64,000 nucleotides of DNA, taken from positions 744,001 to 808,000 of the forward strand of contig NZ_JACHYC010000001.1 of NCBI RefSeq assembly GCF_014192575.1, given 5' to 3'. Position 1 is the stretch's first letter. The number at the start of each line of letters is the position of its first letter. The DNA comes from Variovorax sp. Sphag1AA. Its GTDB lineage: Bacteria > Pseudomonadota > Gammaproteobacteria > Burkholderiales > Burkholderiaceae_C. A program made the translations under genes and the position numbers. Below are positions 52,290 to 60,545 of the stretch, in pieces. The notes beneath the pieces are model-generated. The model made no database searches. It saw only the letters and a list, made by a program, of their open reading frames with translations, and was not told where the DNA came from.

Positions 52290-52919
52290 TCAGAGCTTTC
52301 GGGCGTGCTCCACTGCGTACTTGATCAGCTCGGCTTGGCCTTCGATGCCGAGGCGTCGCTTGATGCTCTGCCGGTGCGCCTCGACAGTGCGCACGCTCAA
52401 GCCGAGTTCGAGCGCGATCTCCTTGCTCGACGCGCCGCGACCGAGCGCCGAGAGGATCTCGCTTTCGCGCGGCGTCAGCAGCGGCCTCGGCGTCTGGTTG
52501 CGAAACAACCGCTTCGACACCGCCGGACTGAGGAAGGTCCCGCCCGCGGTCACCGCATCGATGGCTGCGACGATCTCGCTTGCTGGCGCATCCTTGAGCA
52601 CGTAGCCACGCGCACCGGCCTGAAGCGCCTGCTGCACGTATTCGGGGTTGTCGTACATGCTGAGCATGACCACGCGCACTTCCGGCTGCCGCTGCTGAAG
52701 TTGAGCAGCAAGTTCGATGCCATTGATGTCCTTCATGCCGACGTCGGCCAGCACGAGGTCGGGCTTCAGTTCCTCGATCAGCGGGAGCGCCTCGGCGGCA
52801 CCGTCCGCCTCGCCGACGATGTCGATTTCCGGAAGCGACGAAAGGCGCGCACGCAGCCCGTCGCGCACCAACGGGTGGTCGTCCACCAGAAACAGCCGGA
52901 TCGTGCCCTGGTTCCTCAT
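52290..52919 (-). CDS. LuxR/NarL-type response regulator
   Basis: Regulator of 209 aa. The receiver domain (2-120) has the acid pair in DDHPLVRDGL, the phospho-acceptor Asp in LVLADVGMKD near residue 58 and the conserved Lys in GYVLKDA. The C-terminal LuxR HTH spans about 145-205 (LTPRESEILSALGRGASSKEIALELGLSVRTVEAHR). All switch residues are present, unlike the regulator at 30461. Its start overlaps the stop of the kinase gene (ATGA). The next gene downstream is cstA, so control of carbon-starvation uptake is likely. Confidence 0.93.
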   Translation of the reverse strand: MRNQGTIRLFLVDDHPLVRDGLRARLSSLPEIDIVGEADGAAEALPLIEELKPDLVLADVGMKDINGIELAAQLQQRQPEVRVVMLSMYDNPEYVQQALQAGARGYVLKDAPASEIVAAIDAVTAGGTFLSPAVSKRLFRNQTPRPLLTPRESEILSALGRGASSKEIALELGLSVRTVEAHRQSIKRRLGIEGQAELIKYAVEHARKL

Positions 52920-54277
52920 GCGGCCTCCGCACTGTCGAGCGCCACTTCGGCAAGGATCGAAGTGCCGGAGTCGCCCGAATGCACATCCAGGTGCCCGCCG
53001 ATCGCCGAGATGCGCTCGCGCATGTTGCGCAAGCCGATGCCACTGCGAGGGTCGGCCTGCACCGCCTCTTCGTCAAAGCCTCGTCCGTCGTCGGTGATGT
53101 CGAGCCGGACGTGACGGGTGTCGAATGCCAGCGCGATGTCGACCTTCGCGGCATGCGAATGCTTGTGCACGTTGGTCAAGGCCTCCTGGGCGACGCGGAA
53201 GAGCGCAGTCTTTACCTCTTGCGGCAACTCGCGCGGCGTGCCGTGAATTGACACCGTGGCCTCGATGGGCCCCTCCTCCCCGAACTCAACGCCCAACCGT
53301 TCGAGCGCAGCCGGCAGGCCCAGCGTATCGAGCAGCGCCGGCCGCAGCCGGTGCGAGATGCCGCGCACCTCGGCGAGCGATTCGTTGAGCCGCTGCAGGG
53401 CCTTCGCGAGCGATGCCGGCACGGCGTGCCGCCCGCGCTCCAGCGCATCCACCGCCGATTCGATCATCAGCTTCGCGGAGACCAGCGTCTGGCTGGTGCC
53501 GTCGTGCAGCTCACGCGCGAGATGGGCGCGCTCGTCCTCCTGCGACCGCACCACCTGGCGCGCGAGTTGACGAAGCTTGGTTTCAGCCACGCGATGCTCG
53601 CTCAGGTTCAGGAGTAGCCCGGTCGCACTCACGACGGCGATCCCCAGCGCCGCGATGCCGACGATCCACAACATCGTGGTGGTGAGATTCGCATTCATCT
53701 GCTGATCGAGGCGGTGCATCGCCGTGTCGATGTCATCGAGGTACAGCCCGGTGCCGAGCATCCAGTTCCATCGCGGGAGCATCGTCACGTAGCCCAGCTT
53801 GGGTGCCAACTGCTGGTTGGACGGCTTGCGCCATTCGTACTCGACGTAGCCGCCGCCGTTGCGGGCCTGTTCGATCAACTGCTGGATGGTGGGCCGGCCC
53901 TTCGAATCGCGCAGTTCCCAGAGCCGTTGTCCGACCAGTTCGGGCTGACGCGAATGCATCAGCGACTTGCCGTCGAGGTCGTACACGAAGAAGTAGCCGT
54001 CGTCGCCGTAGTCCAGGGCAGCCAGCAAGCGGAGCGCCTCGGCACGAACCGCTTCGTCATCCTTGCCGGTGTCGTAGAGCGGGCGCACGACGCTTACCGC
54101 AAGGTCGACATAACTGCGCAGTTCGCTGCGTCGCTGCGCCATGTAGGTCTGCTCAGCCAGCAGTCGCTCGCGCTGCGCCAGATCGCGCTCCTGGTGCCGC
54201 ACCGCCAAGGCGACCAACACCAGCGCCGTGAGCAGCGGCACGATGGCGAGCGCAACGATCTTTGTGCGGAGATTCAT
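52916..54277 (-). CDS. Cache-domain sensor histidine kinase
   Basis: Membrane kinase of 453 aa. TM1 (about 7-27) is followed by an extracellular single-cache type domain at about 30-195 (GYFFVYDLDGKSLMHSRQPELVGQ, then LPRWNWMLGTGLYLDDID) and TM2 at about 205-225. HisKA_3 has the His in ARELHDGTSQTLVSAKL near residue 255, and HATPase carries EALTNVHKHSHA and DDGRGFDEEAV. sCache_2-like domains bind small carboxylates. With cstA downstream, pyruvate or a related acid is a reasonable guess for the signal. It is coupled to its regulator by a 4-bp overlap. Confidence 0.93.
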   Translation of the reverse strand: MNLRTKIVALAIVPLLTALVLVALAVRHQERDLAQRERLLAEQTYMAQRRSELRSYVDLAVSVVRPLYDTGKDDEAVRAEALRLLAALDYGDDGYFFVYDLDGKSLMHSRQPELVGQRLWELRDSKGRPTIQQLIEQARNGGGYVEYEWRKPSNQQLAPKLGYVTMLPRWNWMLGTGLYLDDIDTAMHRLDQQMNANLTTTMLWIVGIAALGIAVVSATGLLLNLSEHRVAETKLRQLARQVVRSQEDERAHLARELHDGTSQTLVSAKLMIESAVDALERGRHAVPASLAKALQRLNESLAEVRGISHRLRPALLDTLGLPAALERLGVEFGEEGPIEATVSIHGTPRELPQEVKTALFRVAQEALTNVHKHSHAAKVDIALAFDTRHVRLDITDDGRGFDEEAVQADPRSGIGLRNMRERISAIGGHLDVHSGDSGTSILAEVALDSAEAA

Positions 54278-54325
54278 GGGGCGGCAAGGCTACCACCGCC
54301 GCCCCTGTGCACTCCACAGGCAGGC

Positions 54326-55054
54326 TCAGGCCAGCTTGAGCAGTTCGGCGGCCAGTTCCTTCGGCATGTCGACCATCACGTCATGACTGCAAGGCATCTT
54401 GATCGTGCGCCAGCCGGGTGCCGTTTCGGTCTTCGCGGCAAAGTAGCGGAACGGGCTCGGATCCCAGCCATCGGCCAGGATGTAGAGGCGGTTCTTGATC
54501 GAATCGCCGGCACCGGTGAGCAAGAGGGGCATCTCGAAAGTCGCCAGTGCCTGCGGCCGGCACAGCCGGTCCACCCGCGCGCGATTGGCCTGCGCGATAT
54601 TGAACATCTCCGCCGGAATGGGCTGCATCAGCCCGCAGTTGCCCTGGGATGCCGTGCCTCGGAAGGCGCCGATGAACTGCGCCGCCACTTCGGGCACGAG
54701 TGCCTTGTCGAGCAGGCGGATCAGCGAATCGCCGTTCTCCGGCACGAACGCGTCGAGGTAGACCAGCGCGCGGATACGCTCACTCATGCGGTCCGCAACG
54801 CCGGTGATGACCATCCCGCCGTACGAGTGCCCCACCAGAACGACGTCGTTCAACTCTTCCCACTCGATGCAACCGCAGACATCGCGGATGTGGGTTTCGA
54901 GCGTGACGTTCTCCGCCGAGTGATGAAAGCGCTCGCCGACGCCCGTGTGCGTGGGCGTGAACACGGTGTGTCCGGCAGCGCGGAGCGCATTCGCTGTTTC
55001 CCGGTAGCACCAACCACCGTGCCACGCGCCGTGTACGAGAACAAAGTTGGCCAT
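54326..55054 (-). CDS. Alpha/beta hydrolase (esterase-like)
   Basis: Alpha/beta hydrolase of 242 aa. It begins FVLVHGAWHGGWCYRE, has the nucleophile elbow VGHSYGGMVITG (Ser near residue 79) and ends with the catalytic His in MPCSHDVMVDMP. This is the layout of the small plant-esterase/hydroxynitrile-lyase-like group of bacterial hydrolases. The ATG at 55054 is directly before the first strand; a start 12 codons upstream is possible. It forms a minus-strand run with the thioesterase-GNAT and lipase-like genes, 83 bp after the first of these. Substrate unknown. Confidence 0.88.
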   Translation of the reverse strand: MANFVLVHGAWHGGWCYRETANALRAAGHTVFTPTHTGVGERFHHSAENVTLETHIRDVCGCIEWEELNDVVLVGHSYGGMVITGVADRMSERIRALVYLDAFVPENGDSLIRLLDKALVPEVAAQFIGAFRGTASQGNCGLMQPIPAEMFNIAQANRARVDRLCRPQALATFEMPLLLTGAGDSIKNRLYILADGWDPSPFRYFAAKTETAPGWRTIKMPCSHDVMVDMPKELAAELLKLA

Positions 55055-55137
55055 CGCTGTGTCTCCGAAGAAATTCGAAACGGCCATCTTGAGCGGCAGC
55101 CCGGCCGGTTGCCACCGGGCTTTCCCGGCGGCAGGGA

Positions 55138-56007
55138 TCAGAGCTTGCGTCGCATCTCGATGTGGGCGATGCCGGCTTCCTCGAAGGGCTCGCCATGCGG
55201 CGCGTAGCCGAGGCGCGCGTAGAAGTTCTCTGCACTGCGCTGGGCGTGCAGCATGATTTCCTTGTCGCCGCGCGCGGCTGCTGCATTCTCGAGCGCACGC
55301 AGAACCGCTTCGCCATGACCACCGCCGCGCAGTATGCGATTCACAGCCATGCGCCCCACGCGGCCCAGCCCGGGTGATTCCTGCACCAGCCGACCGGTCG
55401 CTATCGCCTGACCCAGCCGGTTGCGCGCGACCGCATGCACCGCGATCGCGTCGTGCTCGTCCCATTCGAGCTCCTTGGGAATGCGCTGCTCGTCGATGAA
55501 GACCTCGCGCCGCACCTTGCCCGCGCCTTCGCCGACCGCATCCCAGTTGCCAGTGACGACCTCGCGCATCGACTCACCCGCTTCGTAGCCAGCGAGGATC
55601 TCGCGCAGAAGCGGCGGTACCGGCTTGGATGTCTGCGTGGCCGGGTCGGCGTAGACGTAGACCAGGTCGCAGGTCACCAGCAATTCGTCGCCGCGGAACA
55701 GGCCGCCCAGGAAGAGGATCGACGAGTTGCCCACGCGCACGCACTTCATGCCCACGTCGAGCACATCGTCCACCCGCGCCGAGGCGTTGAATTCGACCGT
55801 GGCCTTGCGCACGTACAGATCGCCGCCCAGCGATTGCATCGCCTCTTCATACGGCAACGCCAACGCGCGCCAGTAGTCGGCGATGGCGGTGTCGAAGTAC
55901 ATCAGGTAGTGCGCGTTGAAGACGATCTTCTGCATGTCCACCTCGGCCCAACGCACGCGCAGGCGGTGGAAGAAACGGAAGTCGGATTTCTTGAGTGTCT
56001 CGGTCAT
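55138..56007 (-). CDS. Thioesterase (4HBT)-GNAT acetyltransferase fusion
   Basis: Two-domain protein of 289 aa. An N-terminal hot-dog thioesterase domain of the YbgC/FadM type (about 12-145) shows RWAEVDMQKIVFNAHYLMYFD, with the catalytic-type Asp region DMQKIVFN. A C-terminal GNAT domain of the ElaA-like type (about 160-285) shows VFIDEQRIPKELEWDEHDA, GRMAVNRILRGGGHGEAVL (the acetyl-CoA pyrophosphate loop) and AENFYARLGYAP. One continuous frame joins the two, so this is a real fusion. The pairing could couple acyl-CoA hydrolysis to an acyl transfer, but the joint substrate is unknown. It lies 11 bp after the hydrolase at 56019-56954. Confidence 0.9.
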   Translation of the reverse strand: MTETLKKSDFRFFHRLRVRWAEVDMQKIVFNAHYLMYFDTAIADYWRALALPYEEAMQSLGGDLYVRKATVEFNASARVDDVLDVGMKCVRVGNSSILFLGGLFRGDELLVTCDLVYVYADPATQTSKPVPPLLREILAGYEAGESMREVVTGNWDAVGEGAGKVRREVFIDEQRIPKELEWDEHDAIAVHAVARNRLGQAIATGRLVQESPGLGRVGRMAVNRILRGGGHGEAVLRALENAAAARGDKEIMLHAQRSAENFYARLGYAPHGEPFEEAGIAHIEMRRKL

Positions 56008-56018
56008 GGCTTCGCTAG

Positions 56019-56954
56019 TTATGGTTGCAGGGCTTCTTTCAGGGCGCGGGCAGCATCCTCGTGCGCCTTCAGCGCCTCGGGAATGGCGCGGCCCATCTTC
56101 ACGAATTCGTGGATCACGCCGCGATAGATCTCCAGCTCGACCGGTACGCCCGAGGCGCGCAGCTTGTCGGCGTAGGCGATGCCCTCGTCCACCACCGGAT
56201 CGCATTCGGCCAGGCCGATCCAGGCAGGTGCGACGCCGTCCACGTCGTCGGCGTTGAGCGGCGCAAATCGCCAGTCGTCGCGATCGGACTTCGAGTTCAC
56301 GTACTGGGCGAAGAAGTAGCTGATGAGCGCTTCCCCGAGCAGCGGGCCGGCCGCGAATCGCAAATGCGAAGCGGTGTCCTGGTGCGAAGTGGTCCCCGGA
56401 TAGATCAGCATCTGCAAGCCGATCGGCAAGCCCGCATCGCGCGCGAGGATGGCGCAGACAGCCGCCAGCGTACCGCCCGCGCTGTCTCCGCCGACCGCGA
56501 TCCGCGAGCCGTCGAGCCCGAACTGCGCGGCGTTCCCGGCCAGATGACGGAGCCCATCCCACGCATCGTTCGACGCCGTCGGAAACTTGTGCTCCGGCGC
56601 AAGCCGGTAGTCCAGCGAGACCACTGCGCAGCCGCTCTTCTGGCTCAGCACGCGGCAGAGAATGTCGTGCGTGGCGATGCTTCCGACAGTGAAACCGCCA
56701 CCATGAAAGAACATCAGCACCGGCAGCACCTCGTTCGAAGGCGCATAGAGCCGCGCGGGCAGCGCATGGCCGTCGCGCGCCGGCAGCGTGAAGTTTTCGA
56801 CGCGCGCGAGTTGCGGCTTGGGTACCTCGAGTACACCGGCGCCTTTCTCGTAGGCAGCGCGCGCTTCGGCCGGGGTCAGTGCGTAGAGCGGCGGGCGGCC
56901 TGCGCGCTCCATCCGCTCGATCACGTTGGCCATTTTGGGAGTCAATCCGCTCAT
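56019..56954 (-). CDS. HSL-family alpha/beta hydrolase (lipase/esterase)
   Basis: Hydrolase of 311 aa of the hormone-sensitive-lipase group. The oxyanion motif is FFHGGGFTVGS near residue 85, the nucleophile is in GGDSAGG near 155, DPVVDEG supplies the Asp and VIHEFV the His. It hydrolyses short-chain esters in characterised relatives. It is divergent from the iron alcohol dehydrogenase gene across 126 bp and is the first gene of a minus-strand run with the fusion protein and the esterase-like gene. Confidence 0.92.
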   Translation of the reverse strand: MSGLTPKMANVIERMERAGRPPLYALTPAEARAAYEKGAGVLEVPKPQLARVENFTLPARDGHALPARLYAPSNEVLPVLMFFHGGGFTVGSIATHDILCRVLSQKSGCAVVSLDYRLAPEHKFPTASNDAWDGLRHLAGNAAQFGLDGSRIAVGGDSAGGTLAAVCAILARDAGLPIGLQMLIYPGTTSHQDTASHLRFAAGPLLGEALISYFFAQYVNSKSDRDDWRFAPLNADDVDGVAPAWIGLAECDPVVDEGIAYADKLRASGVPVELEIYRGVIHEFVKMGRAIPEALKAHEDAARALKEALQP

Positions 56955-57080
56955 CGGGTCACTGCGCTCCCGTGGCGGTTTGTCCCGGTTGCGTCAGGCG
57001 CAGGGGTTTCAGGAGTGTCCAAGGTGCTCGGTGCTTGTTAGATTCGAGGACTCGAATCGTACCGTCCGGACCACGACCCC

Positions 57081-58217
57081 ATGGCTCTCATCCAATACCT
57101 CACACAGATCCAGTTCGATTTCGGCGCCATCCAGCTTCTGCGGAGCGAATGCCAGCGCGTAGGCATCACACGGCCGCTGGTCGTGACCGATGCGGGCGTA
57201 CGCGCCGTCGGCATCCTGCAGAAGGCGTTCGATGCACTCGGCGACCTGCCGTCCGCGGTGTTCGACCAGACGCCGTCGAACCCGACCGAAGCCGCCGTGC
57301 GCGCCGCTGCCGCGATCTACCGCGACCAGGGCTGCGACGGTCTGATCGCCGTCGGCGGCGGCTCGGCCATCGACTGCGCCAAGGGCGTCGCGATCGCAGC
57401 GACGCACGAGGGCCCGCTCAAGACCTACGCCACCATCGAGGGCGGCTCGCCGAAGATCACCGACCGCGTTGCGCCGCTGATCGCGATCCCCACCACCAGC
57501 GGCACCGGCAGCGAGGTCGCGCGCGGCGCAATCGTCATCGTCGACGACCACCGCAAGCTCGGCTTCCACAGCTGGTTCCTGATGCCCAAGGCCGCGATCT
57601 GCGACCCTGAACTCACATTGGGCCTGCCGCCGAAGCTCACCGCCGCCACCGGCATGGACGCGATCGCGCACTGCATGGAGACCTTCATGTCGGCCGCTTT
57701 CAACCCGCCGGCCGACGGCATTGCGCTCGACGGGCTGGAGCGCGCCTGGGGCCACATCGAACGCGCCACCAAGGACGGCACTGACCGCGAGGCGCGTCTC
57801 AACCTCATGAGCGCATCGATGCAGGGCGCGATGGCTTTCCAGAAGGGCCTGGGCTGCGTGCATTCGCTGAGCCACAGCCTCGGCGGCATCGATCCGCGAC
57901 TGCACCACGGCACGCTCAACGCCCTCTTCCTGCCCGCGGTGATCCAGTTCAACTCGGAGGCCGAGTCGGTGCGCAAGGATCAGCGGCTGCAGCGCATGGC
58001 GCAGGCGATGCACCTCGATTCGCCCGGTGACCTCGGCGGCGCGATCAGGGACATGAACGCGCGTCTTGGCCTGCCGAAGGGCCTGGCCGAAGTGGGCGTC
58101 ACAGCGGACATGTTCGAGAAGATCATCGACGGCGCGATGGCCGACCACTGCCACAAGACCAATCCGCGCCTCGCCACGCGCGAGGACTACCGGCAGATGC
58201 TCGAGACATCGATGTAG
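57081..58217 (+). CDS. Iron-containing alcohol dehydrogenase
   Basis: Group III (iron-dependent) alcohol dehydrogenase of 378 aa. The NAD-binding GGGSAIDCAKG is near residue 93, PTTSGTGSEVARGA follows, and the metal ligands lie in GMDAIAHCMET and HSLSHSLGGIDPRLHHGTLNA. It interconverts alcohols and aldehydes or ketones. It is 6 bp before the nitrile hydratase alpha gene on the same strand, so it is the first gene of that operon. An upstream oxidation of an alcohol that feeds nitrile metabolism is conceivable, but the link is inference. Confidence 0.92.
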   Translation: MALIQYLTQIQFDFGAIQLLRSECQRVGITRPLVVTDAGVRAVGILQKAFDALGDLPSAVFDQTPSNPTEAAVRAAAAIYRDQGCDGLIAVGGGSAIDCAKGVAIAATHEGPLKTYATIEGGSPKITDRVAPLIAIPTTSGTGSEVARGAIVIVDDHRKLGFHSWFLMPKAAICDPELTLGLPPKLTAATGMDAIAHCMETFMSAAFNPPADGIALDGLERAWGHIERATKDGTDREARLNLMSASMQGAMAFQKGLGCVHSLSHSLGGIDPRLHHGTLNALFLPAVIQFNSEAESVRKDQRLQRMAQAMHLDSPGDLGGAIRDMNARLGLPKGLAEVGVTADMFEKIIDGAMADHCHKTNPRLATREDYRQMLETSM

Positions 58218-58223
58218 CACCGT

Positions 58224-58844
58224 ATGGCACACGATCACCACGACCACGACCACAGCGAGCTCGGCGAGATGGACCTTCGGGTTCGCGCGCTCGAAACCGT
58301 GCTCACGGAAAAGGGCTACATCGACCCCGCCGCGCTCGACGTGCTGATCGACACCTACCAGACGAAGATCGGCCCCCGCAACGGCGCCCGCGTAGTGGCC
58401 AAAGCCTGGGCCGATCCCACGTTCCACGACTGGCTGCTGAAGGACGCAACGGCGGCGATTGCCTCGCTCGGCTACACGGGCCGCCAGGGCGAGCACATGG
58501 TTGCAGTGGCCAACACCGACGACGAGCACCACATGGTGGTCTGCACGCTGTGCAGTTGCTATCCGTGGCCGGTGCTCGGCCTGCCGCCCACCTGGTACAA
58601 GAGCGCGCCCTATCGCTCTCGTGCCGTCAAGGAGCCTCGAGGCGTGCTGGCCGAATTCGGCGTCGAACTGCCCGCTTCGACCCGCATCCGTGTGTGGGAC
58701 TCGACCGCCGAGGTGCGCTATCTCGTCATCCCGCAGCGCCCGGACGGCACCGATGGATTGAGCGAGGAACAACTCGCCGACCTCGTCACGCGCGATTCGA
58801 TGATCGGCACCGGACTCGCCCGCAAGCCGGGAGCCGCACCATGA
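58224..58844 (+). CDS. nthA: Nitrile hydratase alpha subunit, cobalt type
   Basis: Alpha subunit of 206 aa. The metal-binding motif [10 protein letters not shown] near residues 109-118 has Thr after the first Cys, the signature of cobalt enzymes (iron enzymes have Ser). The next two cysteines are oxidised to sulfinic and sulfenic acid in the mature enzyme. A His/Asp-rich N-terminus (HDHHDHDH) could hold metal. Nitrile hydratase converts nitriles to amides. The ATG of the beta gene overlaps its stop (ATGA). No amidase gene is adjacent. Confidence 0.95.
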   Translation: MAHDHHDHDHSELGEMDLRVRALETVLTEKGYIDPAALDVLIDTYQTKIGPRNGARVVAKAWADPTFHDWLLKDATAAIASLGYTGRQGEHMVAVANTDDEHHMVVCTLCSCYPWPVLGLPPTWYKSAPYRSRAVKEPRGVLAEFGVELPASTRIRVWDSTAEVRYLVIPQRPDGTDGLSEEQLADLVTRDSMIGTGLARKPGAAP

Positions 58845-59503
58845 CCTACATCAGCCACGCCGACCTCGGCGGCAAGACCGTGCCCGGCCGGATCGTGCCG
58901 GAGCGCGAGGACGAACGATTCCATGCCGACTGGGAAGCACGCGCGCTCGCGCTGACGCTCGCCATGGGCGGAACCGGGTCATGGAACATCGACGCCAGCC
59001 GCAGCGCGCGCGAAACCCTGCCGGCGTATGCGCAGATGAGCTACTACCAGATCTGGCTCGCCGCGCTCGAAAAGCTGATGGCCGAACGATCGCAGGTCAT
59101 GCCCGAAGAGATCGCGGCTGGCCACATGCTGCAGCCACCCCAGCCGGTCAAGCGCTTGCTGCATGCGACCGACGTTCCCGCCGTGCTCGCCAAAGGCACG
59201 AACGTCGAGCGCTCCGCCACCGGGCCTGCACGCTTCGCCGTCGGCCAACGGGTGCGGACGCTCGCAGGCCACATCGACCACCACACCCGACTGCCTGCCT
59301 ACGTGCGCGGCAAGGTCGGCACCATCGCTCGCCAGCATGGCGTGCATGTGTTTGCCGACGCACATGCGCAAGGCTTGGGCGAGCAGCCGCAATGGCTCTA
59401 CACCGTCGTCTTCGCGGGCGAAGACCTGTGGGGGCCCGGCTCGGAGCCGGGGCTCAGCGTTTCGGTCGATGCGTGGGAAAGCTATCTGGAGGCTGCCGAA
59501 TGA
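58841..59503 (+). CDS. nthB: Nitrile hydratase beta subunit
   Basis: Beta subunit of 220 aa. The N-terminal helical part has [28 protein letters not shown]. The C-terminal barrel has [34 protein letters not shown] and [14 protein letters not shown], the typical beta pattern with the two arginines that contact the cobalt-site oxo-cysteines. It forms the alpha-beta heterodimer. Start and stop overlap its neighbours by 4 bp each (ATGA), giving balanced co-translation. Confidence 0.95.
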   Translation: MTYISHADLGGKTVPGRIVPEREDERFHADWEARALALTLAMGGTGSWNIDASRSARETLPAYAQMSYYQIWLAALEKLMAERSQVMPEEIAAGHMLQPPQPVKRLLHATDVPAVLAKGTNVERSATGPARFAVGQRVRTLAGHIDHHTRLPAYVRGKVGTIARQHGVHVFADAHAQGLGEQPQWLYTVVFAGEDLWGPGSEPGLSVSVDAWESYLEAAE

Positions 59504-59874
59504 GCACCGACATGCCCGCCGCGCCCCTGCTCCCAGGTATGCCGACCGCCGACGGCGTCGAGCCGGTCTTCCGCGAACCGTGGGAGGCGCATGCCTTCGC
59601 GATGGCGGTGACGCTTCATCAGCGCGGCCTTTTCACCTGGACGGAATGGGCCGACGCGCTCGCGCGTCAGATCACCGCGGCTCAGGCTGCCGGCGATGCA
59701 GACCGGGGCGACACCTACTACCGGCATTGGCTCGCCGCGCTCGAAGCACTCGTCGCGGCCAAGGGCGCGAGCACCGCCGACGAACTCGTGCGCTACCGCG
59801 ACGCCTGGGACCACGCCGCCGACCGCACGCCGCACGGCCAGCCGATCGAACTCCGCACGCAAGACTTCGGTTGA
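59500..59874 (+). CDS. Nitrile hydratase accessory/activator protein
   Basis: Protein of 124 aa of the nitrile hydratase accessory family, which resembles the N-terminal part of the beta subunit (PVFREPWEAHAFAMAVTLHQRGLFTWTEWADALARQI). In cobalt enzymes such proteins deliver metal or swap subunits to mature the enzyme. The ATG overlaps the nthB stop (ATGA). It ends the nitrile hydratase part of the operon, 4 bp before the MAPEG gene. Confidence 0.9.
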   Translation: MSTDMPAAPLLPGMPTADGVEPVFREPWEAHAFAMAVTLHQRGLFTWTEWADALARQITAAQAAGDADRGDTYYRHWLAALEALVAAKGASTADELVRYRDAWDHAADRTPHGQPIELRTQDFG

Positions 59875-59878
59875 GGCC

Positions 59879-60262
59879 ATGCGCATCGTCTGGCTCTACG
59901 CCGCCCTGCTCGCGCTGCTGTTCGTCGGCTTGAGCTTCCGCACGCTAACGCTGCGGCGGCGCCTACGCATCGTCATCGGCGACGCGGGCAACGAGCGCAT
60001 GCTGCGCGCGATGCGCGTGCACTCCAACTTTGCGGAATACGTGCCGCTGAACCTGCTGCTGATGTACTTCGTCGCGTCGACGCTGCCGCAGCCGTGGTTT
60101 CTTCATGCGCTGGGCATCTGCATCCTGCTCGGGCGCGTGCTGCACGCGGTGGGCGTGAGTCAGGTCAGGGAACGCTATGTGTTCCGAACGGCGGGAATGG
60201 CGCTTACCTTCGCGCCTATGCTGGCTTCGGCGCTGACCCTGCTCGCGGCCTACGGCAGGTAG
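59879..60262 (+). CDS. MAPEG family membrane protein
   Basis: Four-span protein of 127 aa of the MAPEG family (membrane-associated eicosanoid and glutathione metabolism). Typical features are NERMLRAMRVHSNFAEYVPLNLLLMYF and LLGRVLHAVGVSQ near the middle. Family members include glutathione-dependent enzymes, but bacterial ones like this are mostly uncharacterised. It starts 4 bp after the accessory gene and may be co-transcribed. Confidence 0.9.
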   Translation: MRIVWLYAALLALLFVGLSFRTLTLRRRLRIVIGDAGNERMLRAMRVHSNFAEYVPLNLLLMYFVASTLPQPWFLHALGICILLGRVLHAVGVSQVRERYVFRTAGMALTFAPMLASALTLLAAYGR

Positions 60263-60275
60263 ACGACCGGCCGGT

Positions 60276-60497
60276 TCAGCCCTTCCTGCCGCCAAAGACG
60301 AGAAGCGCGCCACCGACAACGATGGCGGCGACACCCGCCCAGATCGGGAAGTTCACTTCCTGCTTTTCCTTGATCGCCAACTCGATCGGGCCGATCTTGG
60401 CCTGATGGGTTTCCTTGGTGTAGCTGAAGCCACCCATGCCGAGGGCCACGATGCCTCCGACGATCAGGATCAGGCCGATGACGCGGGTCAGGTTCAT
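60276..60497 (-). CDS. Small two-span membrane protein (DUF3185-like)
   Basis: Protein of 73 aa with two membrane spans (about 5-23 and 50-68) and a polar middle. The start (VIGLILIVGGIVALGMGGFSY) and GIVALGM-type repetition match the small DUF3185-like membrane proteins. Function unknown. It is convergent with the MAPEG gene. Confidence 0.82.
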   Translation of the reverse strand: MNLTRVIGLILIVGGIVALGMGGFSYTKETHQAKIGPIELAIKEKQEVNFPIWAGVAAIVVGGALLVFGGRKG

Positions 60498-60545
60498 GAA
60501 ATCTTCTCCGATGCGCCTGGACTTTAGCCGGCCTGCGGCTGCAAG

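Noticed and set aside
57009..58772. Minus-strand frame of 587 codons
   Set aside because: It is antisense to the iron alcohol dehydrogenase and nitrile hydratase genes and has no domain.
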